Below, piece after piece: positions 40,757-53,702 of a stretch of DNA of 64,000 nt. The translations under genes were made by a program, and so were the position numbers. The notes below the pieces were generated by a model. It was not told the DNA's origin. It was given only the letters and a program-made list of their open reading frames with translations, and made no database searches. The stretch is from Oreocharis arfaki (lineage: Eukaryota > Chordata > Aves > Passeriformes > Paramythiidae). Positions within the stretch are counted from its first letter, which is position 1, and each line of letters begins with the position of its first letter. The stretch is taken from assembly GCA_013398015.1 (NCBI GenBank), contig VZRR01003434.1:90480-154479 (forward strand). The letters run 5' to 3'.

Positions 40757-40935
40757 ACGTCAGCTGCTGCAAGCCTTGGCAGCGAGTCGGGAGCAGAGAC
40801 CGAGAGGTGGAGCGTGCCGTGCCCAGCAGCCGCACGGCTGGTTGTGTGAGAGGCACGAGCAGAACCACGGAGCGAGGAGCCCACCCCGGCGACAGATCGG
40901 GCTGTGAGGACACCGGCACGTAAGCAGCAACGCAC
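40757..40935. promoter_or_regulatory. Small internal CpG cluster
   Basis: Some nineteen CpG dinucleotides fall within about 180 bp, in a region otherwise nearly free of CpG. It is followed at 40920-40924 by a plus-strand GTAAG that would serve as a splice donor. In the duplicated copy the same site reads GTGAG, also a valid donor form. A small promoter with an untranslated first exon is one reading. A CpG-rich old repeat is another. There is no direct evidence of transcription. Confidence 0.35.
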
Positions 40936-41669
40936 CCACTGGGTAACACACCACCAAGGACAAAGACCGTATTCTTGCCTTTGCACTGGTCCATCTGATC
41001 ATGAAAGGCACTGGGACACACAGGAGCAGGATGCCCTAAACCATGGGGGATGCAGCCAGTATTTTGGATCTCCTGTTTCACCAGCAGCTTCTCGAGGACA
41101 GGTGGTCGCCGTGCACCAGAGACCTGTGGCTGGTTGCACAGCGTTCCCCAGGAGACCCACTCAAGACACAGCTGTGCCCTGAGGATGGTTTGAAGCTGGC
41201 TGCCAGCCAGCTTGTCCCAACAGTGAGGAAACACAAAAGCAAAGATGACTTCAGGCATCCCACTGTCTGAATTAAAGATCATGTTAGGTTTCACTTCAAT
41301 ATATTCCATGAACAGAAAGTAGCTGAGAAGTTATTTTACTGTATGATGCACAGTTTTTTAATTTAGTAATGGCCACCACAGTTTCTACTCTTGTTTAGTC
41401 AGAATGATTTCTACATCTCCTCACAGTAAAACATTGAGCTGGGAATCAAAAAGTCAAAACATTTTATATAAATTTATTCTGAGATTGTTTTGGCCTTACT
41501 GCCTTTTTGGTAAACTAAAACAGGAGAATCTGTTACTCAAGAAAATATAGTAAATAAAATTGGAATTACTTTCCCAAACTTCTTAAGATCAGTGATTCAT
41601 TTTCCTAGCTTAGATTTTTAAAATAATTGATTATTCGTATCAGTAACAATCAGTTCTGTATTGGATTTT
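40792..41669 (+). repeat. 878-bp tandem duplication, copy 1
   Basis: This segment is repeated immediately to the right at 41671-42548 with the same length and no indels. I count eleven substitutions (about 1.25 percent), mostly transitions. The copies meet at one unknown base. The left part is CpG-rich and the right part AT-rich, so the unit is ordinary local sequence and not a transposon. It carries no terminal repeats or target-site duplication that I can see. A 196-codon minus frame (40719-41309) overlaps it; the differences within the shared part of that frame are not biased to silent sites. Confidence 0.95.
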
Positions 41670-41670
41670 N
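41670..41670. other. Single-base assembly join (N)
   Basis: The unknown base sits exactly between the end of copy 1 and the start of copy 2. This is the expected signature of two overlapping contigs, for example the two alleles, placed end to end instead of merged. Confidence 0.85.
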
Positions 41671-42548
41671 AGCAGAGACCGAGAGGTGGAGCGTGCCGTG
41701 CCCAGCAGCCGCACGGCTGGTTGTGTGAGAGGCACGAGCAGAAACACGGAGCGAGGAGCCCACCCCGGCGACAGATCGGGCTGTGAGGACACCGGCACGT
41801 GAGCAGCAACGCACCCACTGGGTAACACACCACCAAGGACAAAGACCGTATTCTTGCCTTTGCACTGGTCCATCTGATCATGAAAGGCACTGGGACACAC
41901 AGGAGCAGGATGCCCTAAACCATGGGGGATGCAGCCAGTATTTTGGATCTCCTGTTTCACCAGCAGCTTCTCGAGGACAGGTGGTCGCCGTGCACCAGAG
42001 ACCTGTGGCTGATTGCACAGCGTTCTCCAGGAGACCCACTCGAGACACAGCTGTGCCCTGAGGATGGTTTGAAGCTGGCTGCCAGCCAGCTTGTCCCAAC
42101 AGTGAGGAAACACAAAAGCAAAGATGACTTCAGGCATCCCACTGTCTGAATTAAAGATCATGTTAGGTTTCACTTCAATATATTCCATGAACAGAAAGTA
42201 GCTGAGAAGTTATTTTACTGTATGATGCACAGTTTTTTAATTTAGTAATGGCCACCACAGTTTCTACTCTTGTTTAGTCAGAATGATTTCTACATCTCCT
42301 CACAGTAAAACATTGAGCTGGGAATCGAAAAGTCAAAACATTTTATATAAATGTATTCTGAGATTGTTTTGGCCTTACTGCCTTTTTGGTAAACCAAAAC
42401 AAAAGAATCTGTTATTCAAGAAAATATAGTAAATAAAATTGGAATTACTTTCCCAAACTTCTTAAGATCAGTGATTCATTTTCCTAGCTTAGATTTTTAA
42501 AATAATTGATTATTCGTATCAGTAACAATCAGTTCTGTATTGGATTTT
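41671..42548 (+). repeat. 878-bp tandem duplication, copy 2
   Basis: Same segment as 40792-41669. Its right edge continues into unique DNA at 42549. Copy 1's left edge continues from unique DNA at 40791. So one genomic segment, present once on each haplotype, would explain both copies. The antisense open frame is cut short here because the sequence to the left of copy 2 is the AT-rich end of copy 1. Confidence 0.95.
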
Positions 42549-43145
42549 TAAGGTTACACCTGAACACATCGGAACGGTTGCTAGGACAATGTATGACCAA
42601 GAAAATCCACTACTTTATTATTAATTGCTTTTATGGAGGCAGGCACTGTGACTAATTAGATGGTCAAGGGAATTCCAGATCCATGCAAAAGACATCAGTT
42701 GCACTAGTAATATGTTTCCCCCTTTTTTTTTCAAATATACTAATTACAATGTTTTCACTTTTGGCACGGGTCCCTGAACCGAGCTGCAGGAAGGCAGTGC
42801 AACAGGAATGCACAGGGAGGAATAAAGTGGTAGGAGGCACCTGGAGCAACCCCAAGGTACAAGGCGGCTGAGTGGTCCCAGTTTTACTGGAGAGAGGAAT
42901 AGGCAGCATCACCTCTACTATCCTTCCACATCAGCATAGAGATGGTGGTGATAGGAAGTGCTCAAAGCCTGCTGCAGAGGAGAGGGAAAATAGGGGACAA
43001 AGGCACAGGTTTATCATCTTGCATCTTGATCCCTCTGATGTATGATTCCATGTCCATAGGAAATATTAAGACACAAAATATTCTACTTTCGCTCTTTTCC
43101 ATTTCATTCAGAAAACGTTTTCACACTTGTTTAGTTTCCTATTTA
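42549..43145. other. Noncoding stretch, nothing recognised
   Basis: About 600 bp of mixed composition. Short overlapping open frames only. No repeat recognised. Confidence 0.5.
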
Positions 43146-43290
43146 AAAGGAAGGAGTTCAAGGAGTGTTTGAACAATGCTTTCAGGCACATGGTGTGATT
43201 CTTGGGGCTGTCCTGCACAGGGCCAAGAGTTGGACTCCATGATCCTTGTGGGTCCCTCCCAGCTCAGGATATTCTGTGATTCTATGACAA
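43146..43290 (+). mobile_element. CR1 LINE 3' end, CR1-J/Y-like
   Basis: A very short 5'-truncated copy from the same group as 195-492. It has 'gagtgtttgaacaatgcttt' (about 43161), 'tcaggcacatggtgtgattc' (about 43181), 'ctgtcctgcacagggccaag' (about 43208), 'gttggactccatgatccttg' (about 43229) and the terminal 'atattctgtgattctatga'. The terminal repeats are better preserved than in the first copy. Confidence 0.92.
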
Positions 43291-44466
43291 AGCAAGTGAA
43301 TATTACAGCTAAGCTACAATGGATTAGAAATCCACATTTTCAATTTTACAAACCAGAAGAGCTTTTGCTACATATAATATTTCAACTTTGGTGTTTGATC
43401 CTGAAATTAGAAAAAAAAACAATCCATGACTTCTGTATTTGGGATCAGTCATATGAACTACGTAATGGAAAAGCTCTAAAATTTATCTGAATCATTATTT
43501 TATTTTGTTCTCTCGTGGTTCCAATTGTTCATTGTTAATTAGATCCAGCCACAACAACTCATTGTGCAAAAGGCATACTCTGTTTTAATCAAAATCTTGG
43601 ACGGCATTTTGGATGGCATCTTTAAAAACTTGGACAGAACACTCTGTGGTTTCCTCACGGATGAAAAATCAAAATTATTAACTATGAAGGCATCTTCCAC
43701 TGGATGCAGACACTTATCAGGTTACTTTGATGAGCAGCTCCTTGTTTCATGGAACTATTTTAGATTTCCTTCTGTTTTGTAGGTGCTTTCTTCACTCAGA
43801 ACAGTAATGAATTGAAAACCTGGCCCATAGGACACATCCATGGTGAACTCCTAAGTAATTTTTTAATTTCCGTTTTCTGCGGAGCAGAAAGTGATGCTGT
43901 AAACACAAAACGTGACTGTGACAGTCTCACCTATTTGAAATCAGATCATTTTATTTATAACATTCAAATTATTTTCCCCATTGTTTTATAAGTTAAGAGA
44001 AATGGCCAGTGTTTGAGAACGAAACACACCAGCAAGCTCATGCTTAGGGACTGTCTTCATAGATGTCTTTTGGTGACAAGGTTCTGGTTCAGATTATCCT
44101 CACAGGCAGTTACTGATGACAAAAATCTGAAAAATGTTTCCTGGGCAGAAATAAACACAGCACACCACTTCTATCTATCAGTATATAAATTGTCATTCAA
44201 TGAAACTTTTGATTTTGATGCTGCTGTTTCAAGAACCCTTGCTAGGTTTTACATCTTGCTTGGTAAGATTCAGTTATTTCTTTTATGTCAGGCTGCTTAG
44301 TAACTTCCTTCCTGCAGTCTCACCCCACTACAGCCCCATGGAATCACAGACTGACAAACTGACGGGTTTGCTCTTGCCTAATCCTCTACTCATAGCAGCT
44401 CCATCACCAAGTAAAAGCAAACAAGGAGAAAGTAGCATTGTTTATCATGTTTGTTGGCACGTAACA
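43291..44466. other. Unique noncoding stretch
   Basis: About 1.2 kb between two CR1 copies. Several open plus-strand frames of 70-120 codons overlap here, but they are in different frames, lack recognisable motifs, and are AT-driven. Confidence 0.5.
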
Positions 44467-45045
44467 ACGGGACTGAGCGCACTCTCAGCAAGTCTGCTGA
44501 CAACACCAAGCTGTGTGGTGTGGTCAACACACTGGAGGGAAGAGATGCCAGAGGGACCCTGACAGGCTTGAGAGCTGGGCCTGTGCAGAACTCATCAAGC
44601 TCAGCAAGGCCAGGTGCAAGGGCCTGCACCTGTGTCAGGGCAGTACCAAGCTCAAATATAGGCTGGGTGGAGAAAGGATTGAGGGTAGCCCTGCAGAGAG
44701 ACATGGAGGTGTTGGTGGATGAACTGGATATGACCCAGCAATGTGCACTCACAGCCCAGAAAGCCAGTTGTGTCCTGGGCTGCATCCAAAGCAGCGTGGC
44801 CAGCAGGGCAAGGGAGGGGATTCTGTCCCTCTGCTCTGGTGAGACCCCACCTGGAGGGCTGTGTACAGCTCTGGAGCCCCCAACATAAGAAGGTTTTGGA
44901 CCTGTTGGAGTGAGTCCAGAGGAGGCCATGAAGATGGTAAGAGAGCTGGAGAACCTCTCCGATGAATACAGGCTGGTAGAGTTGAGGTTGTTCAGTCTGA
45001 AGAAGAGAAGGCTCTGGGATGACCTTAGAGCACCTTCCAGCACCT
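44467..45045 (+). pseudogene. Broken CR1 ORF2 (reverse transcriptase) C-terminus
   Basis: The coding remnant inside the CR1 copy. In live elements ORF2 encodes endonuclease plus reverse transcriptase used for target-primed insertion. Only the last part, downstream of the catalytic core, is present. The catalytic YXDD box and endonuclease domain lie upstream and are lost by 5' truncation. At least two frameshifts separate the recognisable pieces. No product is expected. Confidence 0.85.
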
Positions 45046-45357
45046 AAAGGGAGCCTAGAGAGAAACAAGAGAGCTGGAGAGGGACTTTTTACTAGGACAT
45101 ACAGTGAGAGGATAAGGCAGAATGGCTTTAAACTGAAATAGAGTAGGCTTAGGTAAGATACTAGGAGGGAATTCTTTACTATGAGGATGGTAAGGCACCA
45201 GAGCAGGTTTTCCAGAGAAGTTATGGATGCCCCAACCCTGGACATATTCAAAGTAAGGCCAAATGAGGCTTTGAGCAACCTGGTCAAGTGGAAGGTGTCT
45301 CTGCCCACAGCAGGCCCCTTCCAACTCAAACCATTCTATGATTCTGTGATTCTATGA
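44467..45357 (+). mobile_element. CR1 LINE with decayed reverse-transcriptase end
   Basis: The longest transposon copy in the window, about 890 bp, 5'-truncated. The left half is the C-terminal part of CR1 ORF2, the reverse transcriptase. Recognisable but frame-shifted pieces include LSKSADNTKL (about 44486), LIKLSKARCKGLHL (about 44588) and QQCALTAQKASCVLGCI (about 44738), where live copies would read in one frame. The right half is the 3' untranslated region: 'tggagagggactttttacta' (about 45073), 'aattctttactatgaggatg' (about 45170), 'gttatggatgccccaaccct' (about 45219), and three terminal octamers near 45334-45357. About thirty-five bases are missing just before the 'ccccttccaactc' block. 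The copy is dead. Antisense frames of over 200 codons are by-products. Confidence 0.95.
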
Positions 45358-45947
45358 AATGGCCACAAAATCAGTGTTGTAAGGGCCGTACAGAGAGAAT
45401 TACAGAGGATTCTATACTGCAGTATATAAAATAGCAAAATCTAACATGCTGTCTAACCATCATTTATTCCTGCTTGCCTTCCCCTTGCATTAATACAGGC
45501 AATAATAATACACTTGTTTTATAATAAATGCCACTATATCATAAATTATAGTATAATCACATTATATTATGTAATTACAGATAGATGTAAAAATCTGTTT
45601 GATTTTAATCTTTAATGTTTTCAAACTACGAAAAGCTTTCAAACACAGTCTGGAAGGAAATCTAGTAAGCTCAGTTTGCACATACAAGTGGTGATTTTGG
45701 ATGCCTGGGCATTTCTCTGACCAACTGAAACGTCTTTAATAGAACCTTGTTTCCAGTAAGAACTGAACACCATCTTTCAGATGTTTTAGGTTATGCACTC
45801 TAAAATGGCCTTATGCCAAATCATGAGTCACTTTCGAAAATTTAAGATCCTGTATCTAGTATCAAAACCCAGCAAAAAAATTAATTCCTCAACTCTTATC
45901 AGAGTAGCCCCGTATTTTGGAGAAAATGAAAGATCGCTATTTTTCCT

Positions 45948-45975
45948 AAAACAAAACAAAACAAAACAAAACACA
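45948..45975 (+). repeat. (AAAAC)n microsatellite
   Basis: About five AAAAC units, with a related (AAAC)n-like patch some 30 bp downstream. Confidence 0.9.
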
Positions 45976-46002
45976 ACAGCCAAGGTTTTCAACTGGGCAG
46001 TT

Positions 46003-46032
46003 AAAAACAAACAAATAAACAAACACAAAAAT
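46003..46032 (+). repeat. (AAAC)n-like tract
   Basis: Imperfect tetramers of AAAC with T and CAC interruptions. Confidence 0.8.
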
Positions 46033-49000
46033 AAGCCTCTTTCTTAAATGGAGGAAAAATATTTTAGGTTGCTTACAAATTAAACAACTTCTGCATGTAC
46101 TTTAGAAGAAAAATCATAATAGCAATAACAAAAGCTTGTCTCCTTTTTTGACATGGTATGAAACCCTACATCAGCCCATTTCAAGCACCACGCCTCTAAA
46201 AGTTTAAACTGAACACATCATATTTTTAACACCAAATATAAATGCTAAGGATCAAAAGTCCCCAAAATTTACCTAGTAAAATTAGCATAAGTAGCAGTTT
46301 GCCTGCACAACACTTGAAGAATACACGTTTCAAAACTCTTAAAATTCTGCTTTGCCCTGAGAAAAGACACTGTAAAGCAGAGACTGATGGAACAGCAGCC
46401 TTGTCACACAACTTTCATATCCGTAATTCCAAGTAAGTTCTGCAAAGTGACTGACAGACATAGAGTTTCAAAGAGGAAAAAAAAAATCAGCATAGCTGAA
46501 ACTGTGTTGGTTGAATGCTACAGCATGGCAGACAGCAGCTCTATATGCTGGCACAGCAGGAAAAAACCTCAATTGCTTTTAATAGACAGGCATTTAGTGC
46601 AACTAATATAATCTGGAGTGACATTTTCCCCTGTCTATTATGTAAGCTGAAAGCTAAACTTGTGCTTTTATACAGTACATAGCCTATCTTCAACACACTG
46701 ACTTATCAGCTTTCTCTCCATTTTTAAGGTATTTTAGTAGCAAAGAAGGGGTGACTTACCACATGTTTGAGATTCCTTCTTAATATCCTATTTTCTTCCA
46801 TTCTGTGCTCATGTTGCCACACAGACAGGCTTCCACAGGAACTGTTCTTTGTTTAGTTAGCACAGTCCATATTCTATGTCTAAAAACCTCTCTGAGAATT
46901 TAAACTCTATGCAGAAAATAATTTAAAAGGTAAAGAAAAATACAGGAGATTCAAAGGAAAGAAGAAATCCAAAGACGAGAAGAAGAAAACATGGAATTTA
47001 AAAACTCAAGGGCAACCAATCCATTTTACCAGCATCATTCCCTAACACCTCTTTTTCAAAACTTCAGGAAAAGAGGAGAAAAAGCAAGGAAATGGGTAGT
47101 TAGAGACATCACCATTTTTATATCCCAGGCATCTTCCAGAATGTGCGAACATCTACCTTCGCAACAGCAATATCCTTGACAAGATTTTCAGAATCGCACT
47201 CAGCAGCAGCCTTAGAGAGATCAGCAACTGCCCGCAGAAAGAGCAAAACAGATCATGACAGACTGGCTCGGCTAAAACAGGAGTTTATGACTCCAAGATA
47301 CTTCAATTAATAATTCTTTTCCAATCTTTCTGTCCATCTGCCTACTGTTACTCACCTGTGTGCTGCCCCTGGATAAAGCTGGTATCTTAATCAGTAACAC
47401 TTTGAAGACAGCCAGGTCTGATAGACTGACTTGTCTTTAATGTATTTTGATAGACAAATAAAGCTGTCTAAGTGCCAAGGAGTCTGCATATTTAAGATTC
47501 AGTTCTCAAAGAAGCAAGTGATTAAAATCTAGTGATTTTGCAAGGCAAGTTCATAAGGGCTATAAATACAACACATAGCATCAAAAGGCCTCACCAGCCA
47601 GACATCTGAATACCAGAAGGAGACACAAGGCATAAAAGAAATCAAACCTTCAAAAACAGCGTACCAAATTGATTAGGCAACACTGGAAGAATGAGCCTTA
47701 CAGGAGACACTTTATTGTGTATATGTGCCAAACATGTTTATGATTTCTCTTAAAAGACCTATCTTGCATTATCCTGGTAATACCAGATAGTTCATGTCCC
47801 ACCTGCCTTCCCAGAAACTGTACCCCACAATAAACAACACTGCCTCCATTAGAAGAATGTCCCTTCCAGGTACATATCAGCTCCTGAAAAAGTACTAAAA
47901 ATGTCCTACCCCGATGCTTTCGGAGCTGCATCATGAGCAAGAATCTCTGACTTTCCCAATCTGAAGCAGGAGCATCCAGGATATATGCACAGACAACGCT
48001 GCAGAGCTTGTTAGACTACCCATGGGTGCGAGAGAGGTGCTGACCACTCACCCAGCTCTACAGACCACAACAGAGTCTGTAAATCTCCCCCTCTCACTCA
48101 GAACTGCACGTCTGCTGAACCATGCCACTGATGCCACCCCGCGCATCTGAGAGAGAGCCTCCTCCACGTGAAGCCTTCTGCCGGGAGCACCGAGGGGGAT
48201 GTAAGACAGCAGCAGGCACGGTGCTAGCTCACGGAGCACCCCAGGCTGCTGTGCCCAGGAGGTACCAATACCCAGCTGTCTCCTGATACAAAACCCTCCC
48301 ATAGACAGAGGAGAGCCCATGAGTTCCCCTGTGAGCCATACAGACACAGGATCAGAAAAAGGGTTTGGAAAAGCCTTACAAGAGCACAGAAATCTACGAA
48401 ACCACTAACAGAATCACTCAGAAACCTCAAGATGCTCATGCAGGGAGCAGTGACTGGAATTTCAAATATAAAGTATACTATTTACCCTATACCAGACAAT
48501 GCTCTTTTTTTCCATTGAAACTTAGTACAGGGGCTGAGAAGACTTCCTATGCCCATTAGCTGGAGAGGGCTGTGAAACCAGCAATGGCCCATGCTCTGCC
48601 CTTTTTCAGAAAACAGATGCTGAATGAGACAAGCAATGGGAAAAAACAACCTTAAGCTCAGCCCAAAGGGATTTTTTTTTCCTCATTACAGCACAAAAAA
48701 CACATGGCAGGGGCATATTTCCATTTAGCTTTCTTTGTGTTGGTTGCTTCTTTCATATCAGACTGGTGTCGAGCTGGTGAGGCTGACAGCCATCTTCATT
48801 TACCTGGCAGACCCCAGCTGCAGGTAAGGTGCACATGTCAACAGTGCTGCTAATATTTTCCCTCTAATTATTTTTGCTCAGTATTCTATTCTCCAGGTCA
48901 AAAAGGAAGGAAGAGCTCCAAACACTAAGAAGAGGATTCTCCTAAACAGAATTATCCACAAAAACTGCAATTCAGAATTAATAAAGCCTCACGTCTTATC

Positions 49001-52000
49001 TACAGAGGTTTTTTGAGTCCTATATGCAGAGGAGAGTTTTGCATTTATCAGGCAGCAGAAAGGGAAGGGCTTTCTACCAGGTGATTTTGAAATTCTTGGT
49101 CAAAGGTTAACTTGGTTTTTAACTTCAAAGTACAGAAGAACTCGGAGGTTGAAAGAATACAGTAAAACTTCAGAAGGATATTACCAACCTGAAACCAGGC
49201 TATGAAGGCACGTAAAGCTGCCTTCTGTGCTACACCTTTCCTTGCTCTTGGTTTCACAGGCAGCTCCTAAGAAGGGAAAAGGCAAAGTCCGTTTGGGAAA
49301 GTTTAAAATATAATCAGATTTTTCTGGCTGGCAGCACCAAAGGCGGAAAGGCAGTTTCACTAATTAAGATCTGAACTTCTGCTTCGACTTCAGATTTTCA
49401 TAATGTTACTAGATATTTTAAAATATGGTACTCATTCATTGCAGGGTGCAGCACCCGCAGGGCAGTGAGTAATGGTTTTACTCTTGCTTCAGTACTGGCA
49501 GCAGCATGTTGGACTGGAAAATGAACCTCTGCTTCCTATCTATTTTTATAATCAGTTTATCTACCATCTCCTTAATTCTTACCCCCATATGCACACTAGA
49601 AACAAAACATTTAAGTCTCAGTGCTACGCTGAAATACATTCACGACGCTGCCACTGACAGCTCACCAGCGACACTGACTTGTAACTGAGGACAGCATTTG
49701 GCCCCAACCAGTACATCTGTAGTCTGTATGAAAAATTCATGAGCTAAATCTTTTCACTTCTTTTATAAATAGGAGACAAAACGAGCAAGTCATCACTTAG
49801 TCAGCCGGGGAATGATTCAAAATCTAAACCTAGGATATCATGTTAAGGAAAGTAACTGGTAATAGATACAAAGTATATTTTCTTCCCATAGCAGGAAAAA
49901 GGACAAGATCAAGTTATCCTATTTTATGCCAGGTTTTTGTTGCTTCCATTAATTGAAAATATATACCATACCAACTAAACATAGCAGTAGGATGCCAGAC
50001 ACAAAATGGAAATCTGTAGTATTATATGCCCAGATATATTTTGCTGCAGCCCTGAAGTCATACACGTTATTGAGTTCTGGTTTATTTGCAAGCTTTCCCC
50101 GTTTCTCTAAACACAAACATTACTTCTGTATTTTGTGACTAGCTCTATATTATGAGGTGATATTAGCTGAGGAGGTGACAGCTGGCAGGAACTTTTGAAT
50201 TGAAGGGTCTCTTTCTAAGCGATACACACAAAGCTCTGTATTAGCTCTCACAAGATGCACTGTTTACTAAAGATGATTACCCACGAGTAAATAATGAGTC
50301 ATGATATCCTTAAAAAAGCAAACACACAGAGTTAAAGAATAATTTCTAACATGAGTAAACAGACAGCACTGAAAATTGAATCACTTAGTGCATTTGTCCT
50401 AATTAAGTGTTAAAAACCAGAAAAGCTTAGAAAATAGTCATAATTACATAAAAAATACCTTAGAAGATCTTTAAAAGACTGTATCTCTTTTCATACGCCT
50501 ATAAAGCACCATTTACAGACATACAAATTGGCAAATGCAGTCTTAAATGTATGCAAGTACAAATGGAAAAGGGATTTTTACCTGGACAACACAACACAAA
50601 CAAACCACAGTGATTTTGTCATTCTTGATGGATTACTACTCTATCCTTACAAACAATTCAGACCAAACATACTGGAATTCAGGCAAGAAAGCAACACTGC
50701 AAATTTAATGCCATAATTATAATAGGGATGTATTCAATCTGTTCATTTTTATTATATGTTACCAGATAACTTCCTAGCACTTTGGGAATTTAACATCAGG
50801 AAATTCATCTCCAGACGATCACCAACAGTGGTGAAATAGTCTCTCCTTCATTATTGCTGCTTCCATATGCATCTCATTTCTAATGCCGCCTTATACATTT
50901 CTAAAATCATCACTAGGCTCCAAAAGTTCCTCAGGGGAGTACAATGACAGGATGAAGATTACGAAAAATAGGGTTACGTCAAGTCCACTATTCATCTGTA
51001 AAGATTTTCCCTAAAACAGTTTGCTCCCAGTCATCCTGAAGAGCCACCCAGACACCTGTGAAGTTCATCAGCAGTTTTAGAAGACAAATTAAACAGAATC
51101 TAGTGATCCTTATGACTTTGCAGCAGCTGAGAGTGGTGGCTCTGAGACAACAACAAGAGTTAAAGGCCACAAACATACTCTACTGAAATGGTGACTCTTC
51201 TTTCAATCTTCTGAAATGTTTCCTTGTAAGGACTAAATTAGAACAAGCTGGATTCTTTAATAAAAAAAATTAGAATCATGAGGAATTATGTGAATATAGG
51301 AAAAACCAAGCACCTAACTTGCTTTTTTTGTGAACATCACTGTATTGGAAAAAGATCCAAACTGAAAGTTGAAATGGGTGTTGTCCAAATGTCAGGACTA
51401 ATGCTCTTTACTTGACATGCTACATTCTGAAATTAAGGATGGCGGGATACATTTGAAAATTTCATGTGGATGAAATAGTCACATTAGATTTCTTTGCACT
51501 GAAAAGCACTGAAATTCTACCACGACACCTCTATTCAAACTTGGGTATGACCACCCCGTTTCAGGGGGTGCTGCCCAGCTGGGGTACCAAGCACCTAGAG
51601 GAACAAAAGCTGGTAATTCTGGCATGGAGACAGAGGTGCTTTTCCCCCTTTCTTCCCAGTGTACTTCTCCTAGCCTTGGTCTTGAAACATAATCTCTTGT
51701 GCTTTGACCAACCTACAGTCTTCATATACTTAGTCACGGTTCAGGTTTTTTGAGATTATATGATTTTAAATCACAAGTTTCTCAAAAGCTGTTGTAACAT
51801 TTTAAAGAGCATTTGTTTGAGAAGAACCAGACTGCCAGTGAGATGGCCAACCACAGCATGGATCTCACAACCTGCCCTGCAAGTTTTCTAAATTACAGAC
51901 ACACTTCTGAATCAGGGTCGCATATAACCTGCAATTCTGCAAGGCCCTCCTCCTTTTCTGGCTCACTGGTGACTGTTAAGATCACTGAAAAGGCACCGAG

Positions 52001-53669
52001 TTGCTTTAGCTGCCAATGTTCATAATAAGAGAGATGGCACTTCTTCCCTGACAATCCACAAACCTTAAAATACTACCAAAAAGAAAAGGAAAAGGAAGAA
52101 AAGATCACTGCAATCAGAGCACTTCAACTAGAATAAAGACTCCTTTAGGGCACTTTAACTTCCAGTCTGAAGCTTAAAGGGAAAATTAAATAAAATCTAA
52201 AATGTCACACAGAGCTTACAAGATCCCATGTGCTTCCTTTCAGCAAATACCATTGAATCCTATTTTTGCTGTACCTTGCTTTACATTATTGCATATGTTT
52301 AACTAAGGAAAAATATTACACTTAAATAAGGAAATATTTCAATGTATTTTCCTTTCCATGATGTAAATGGCCCATATTCTCAATGTTGTTACACTAGAGT
52401 TAAATTAGGTCAAAGGCGTTTAGTGTTCAAAACCAGGACATGTCACTATTACCACAAGTGATTGTACAAGAGGAGACTTCAGCAGCTGCCTATTCCTCAT
52501 TCTCCCAAAGTCTTATCATTCTGTAATATATAGCTGCTGGTGCTTTACGCAACTTAATTCCTATCGACCACTTCCAGGGTGATAATACCATCACACATGC
52601 ACCAAAGTCTAGTAAGTAGATCCCCTCGTTAAGATTTTAAAAACCCTCACTTTTTCCTGTTACCTTTTACCAATACTTTCAGACAATACAGACATGGTCA
52701 CTGACAGATGTACACAGACACTTTGCAGTCCCTGCTAATGTAATTTTCGTTTCACACTCTATTGTTTTTCCAAATCCTGCCTGAACTCTTTCCTGTTTAA
52801 TCTCTTCTTGTTAGGAAAAAAAGAATAAATAATGAGCAGTACACAAAAGGGAATGCAGTGTTCTAGGACTGGGCTCGTATGAGCTACAGGAAAACGGTGC
52901 AAAACCGAGAAGAGCTGGGATATCTGTAGCATGATGTCATGACCTCTGCTTACAGCCACCAATTACATCAGCAAAGTGACAGTGCTCTGTGTGACCCTGC
53001 ATTGCCTAATTTTCTCTCTCTTTTTTACCACTACTGTGTCTGTCTTCACTTTATCGATTCTAGTTACTTCTTCCAATTTGATAACGGTCTAACCAAACAC
53101 ATACTTCTCCTACACGTCCAAGCAGAAGACCCAATTTTACTGTCAACACAGCCAGATCAAAGCAGCTAACCTGTTATGGAAACAGCAAGGCCAACACCCT
53201 AATAATGCCCCAATTTCTTCTGTTAACCAAAGAGATAAAATTATTCTTAATTAACAATGTGTAATTCAGCAGAAACATAACTTGAACATAAGTGTTGACA
53301 GAAAGTGAAATCCATTGACTCAAAAATACAATGCATTTACTCCCAGAAATTCAGCTACTGATCTACAAAATGTTCAAAAGATACAAAAGTACGTGCTGTG
53401 CTGCACATCCAGAGATAACAGAACAGTACAGTATCTTAATTCAGTAGGTTTTGCTCTATTTGTTGAATTACATAATGTTGACTAGAGGACATTAGCTTGG
53501 ATTACAAAGGGAAGAGCATTAATTGCATGCAGTATCAATAGCGGGTTAACTGATACATAAGAGTTTAAGGAGCCTTGAGCTCTCACAAATTTGCACCAAG
53601 TTTTTCATAAAGATATCAGTAAAAAAGAAATGCAGCAATATTCAACAATGAGATTTCACATTACAACAG

Positions 53670-53702
53670 AAAAAGAAAAAAAAACCAAAACAAAACCAAA
53701 AC
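53670..53702 (+). repeat. A/C-rich low-complexity tract
   Basis: A9 followed by CCAAAA and CAAAA units. Confidence 0.8.

Noticed and set aside
44390..45329. Two overlapping minus-strand frames of 217 and 225 codons
   Set aside because: They run antisense to the CR1 copy at 44467-45357, whose sense-strand homology explains the sequence.
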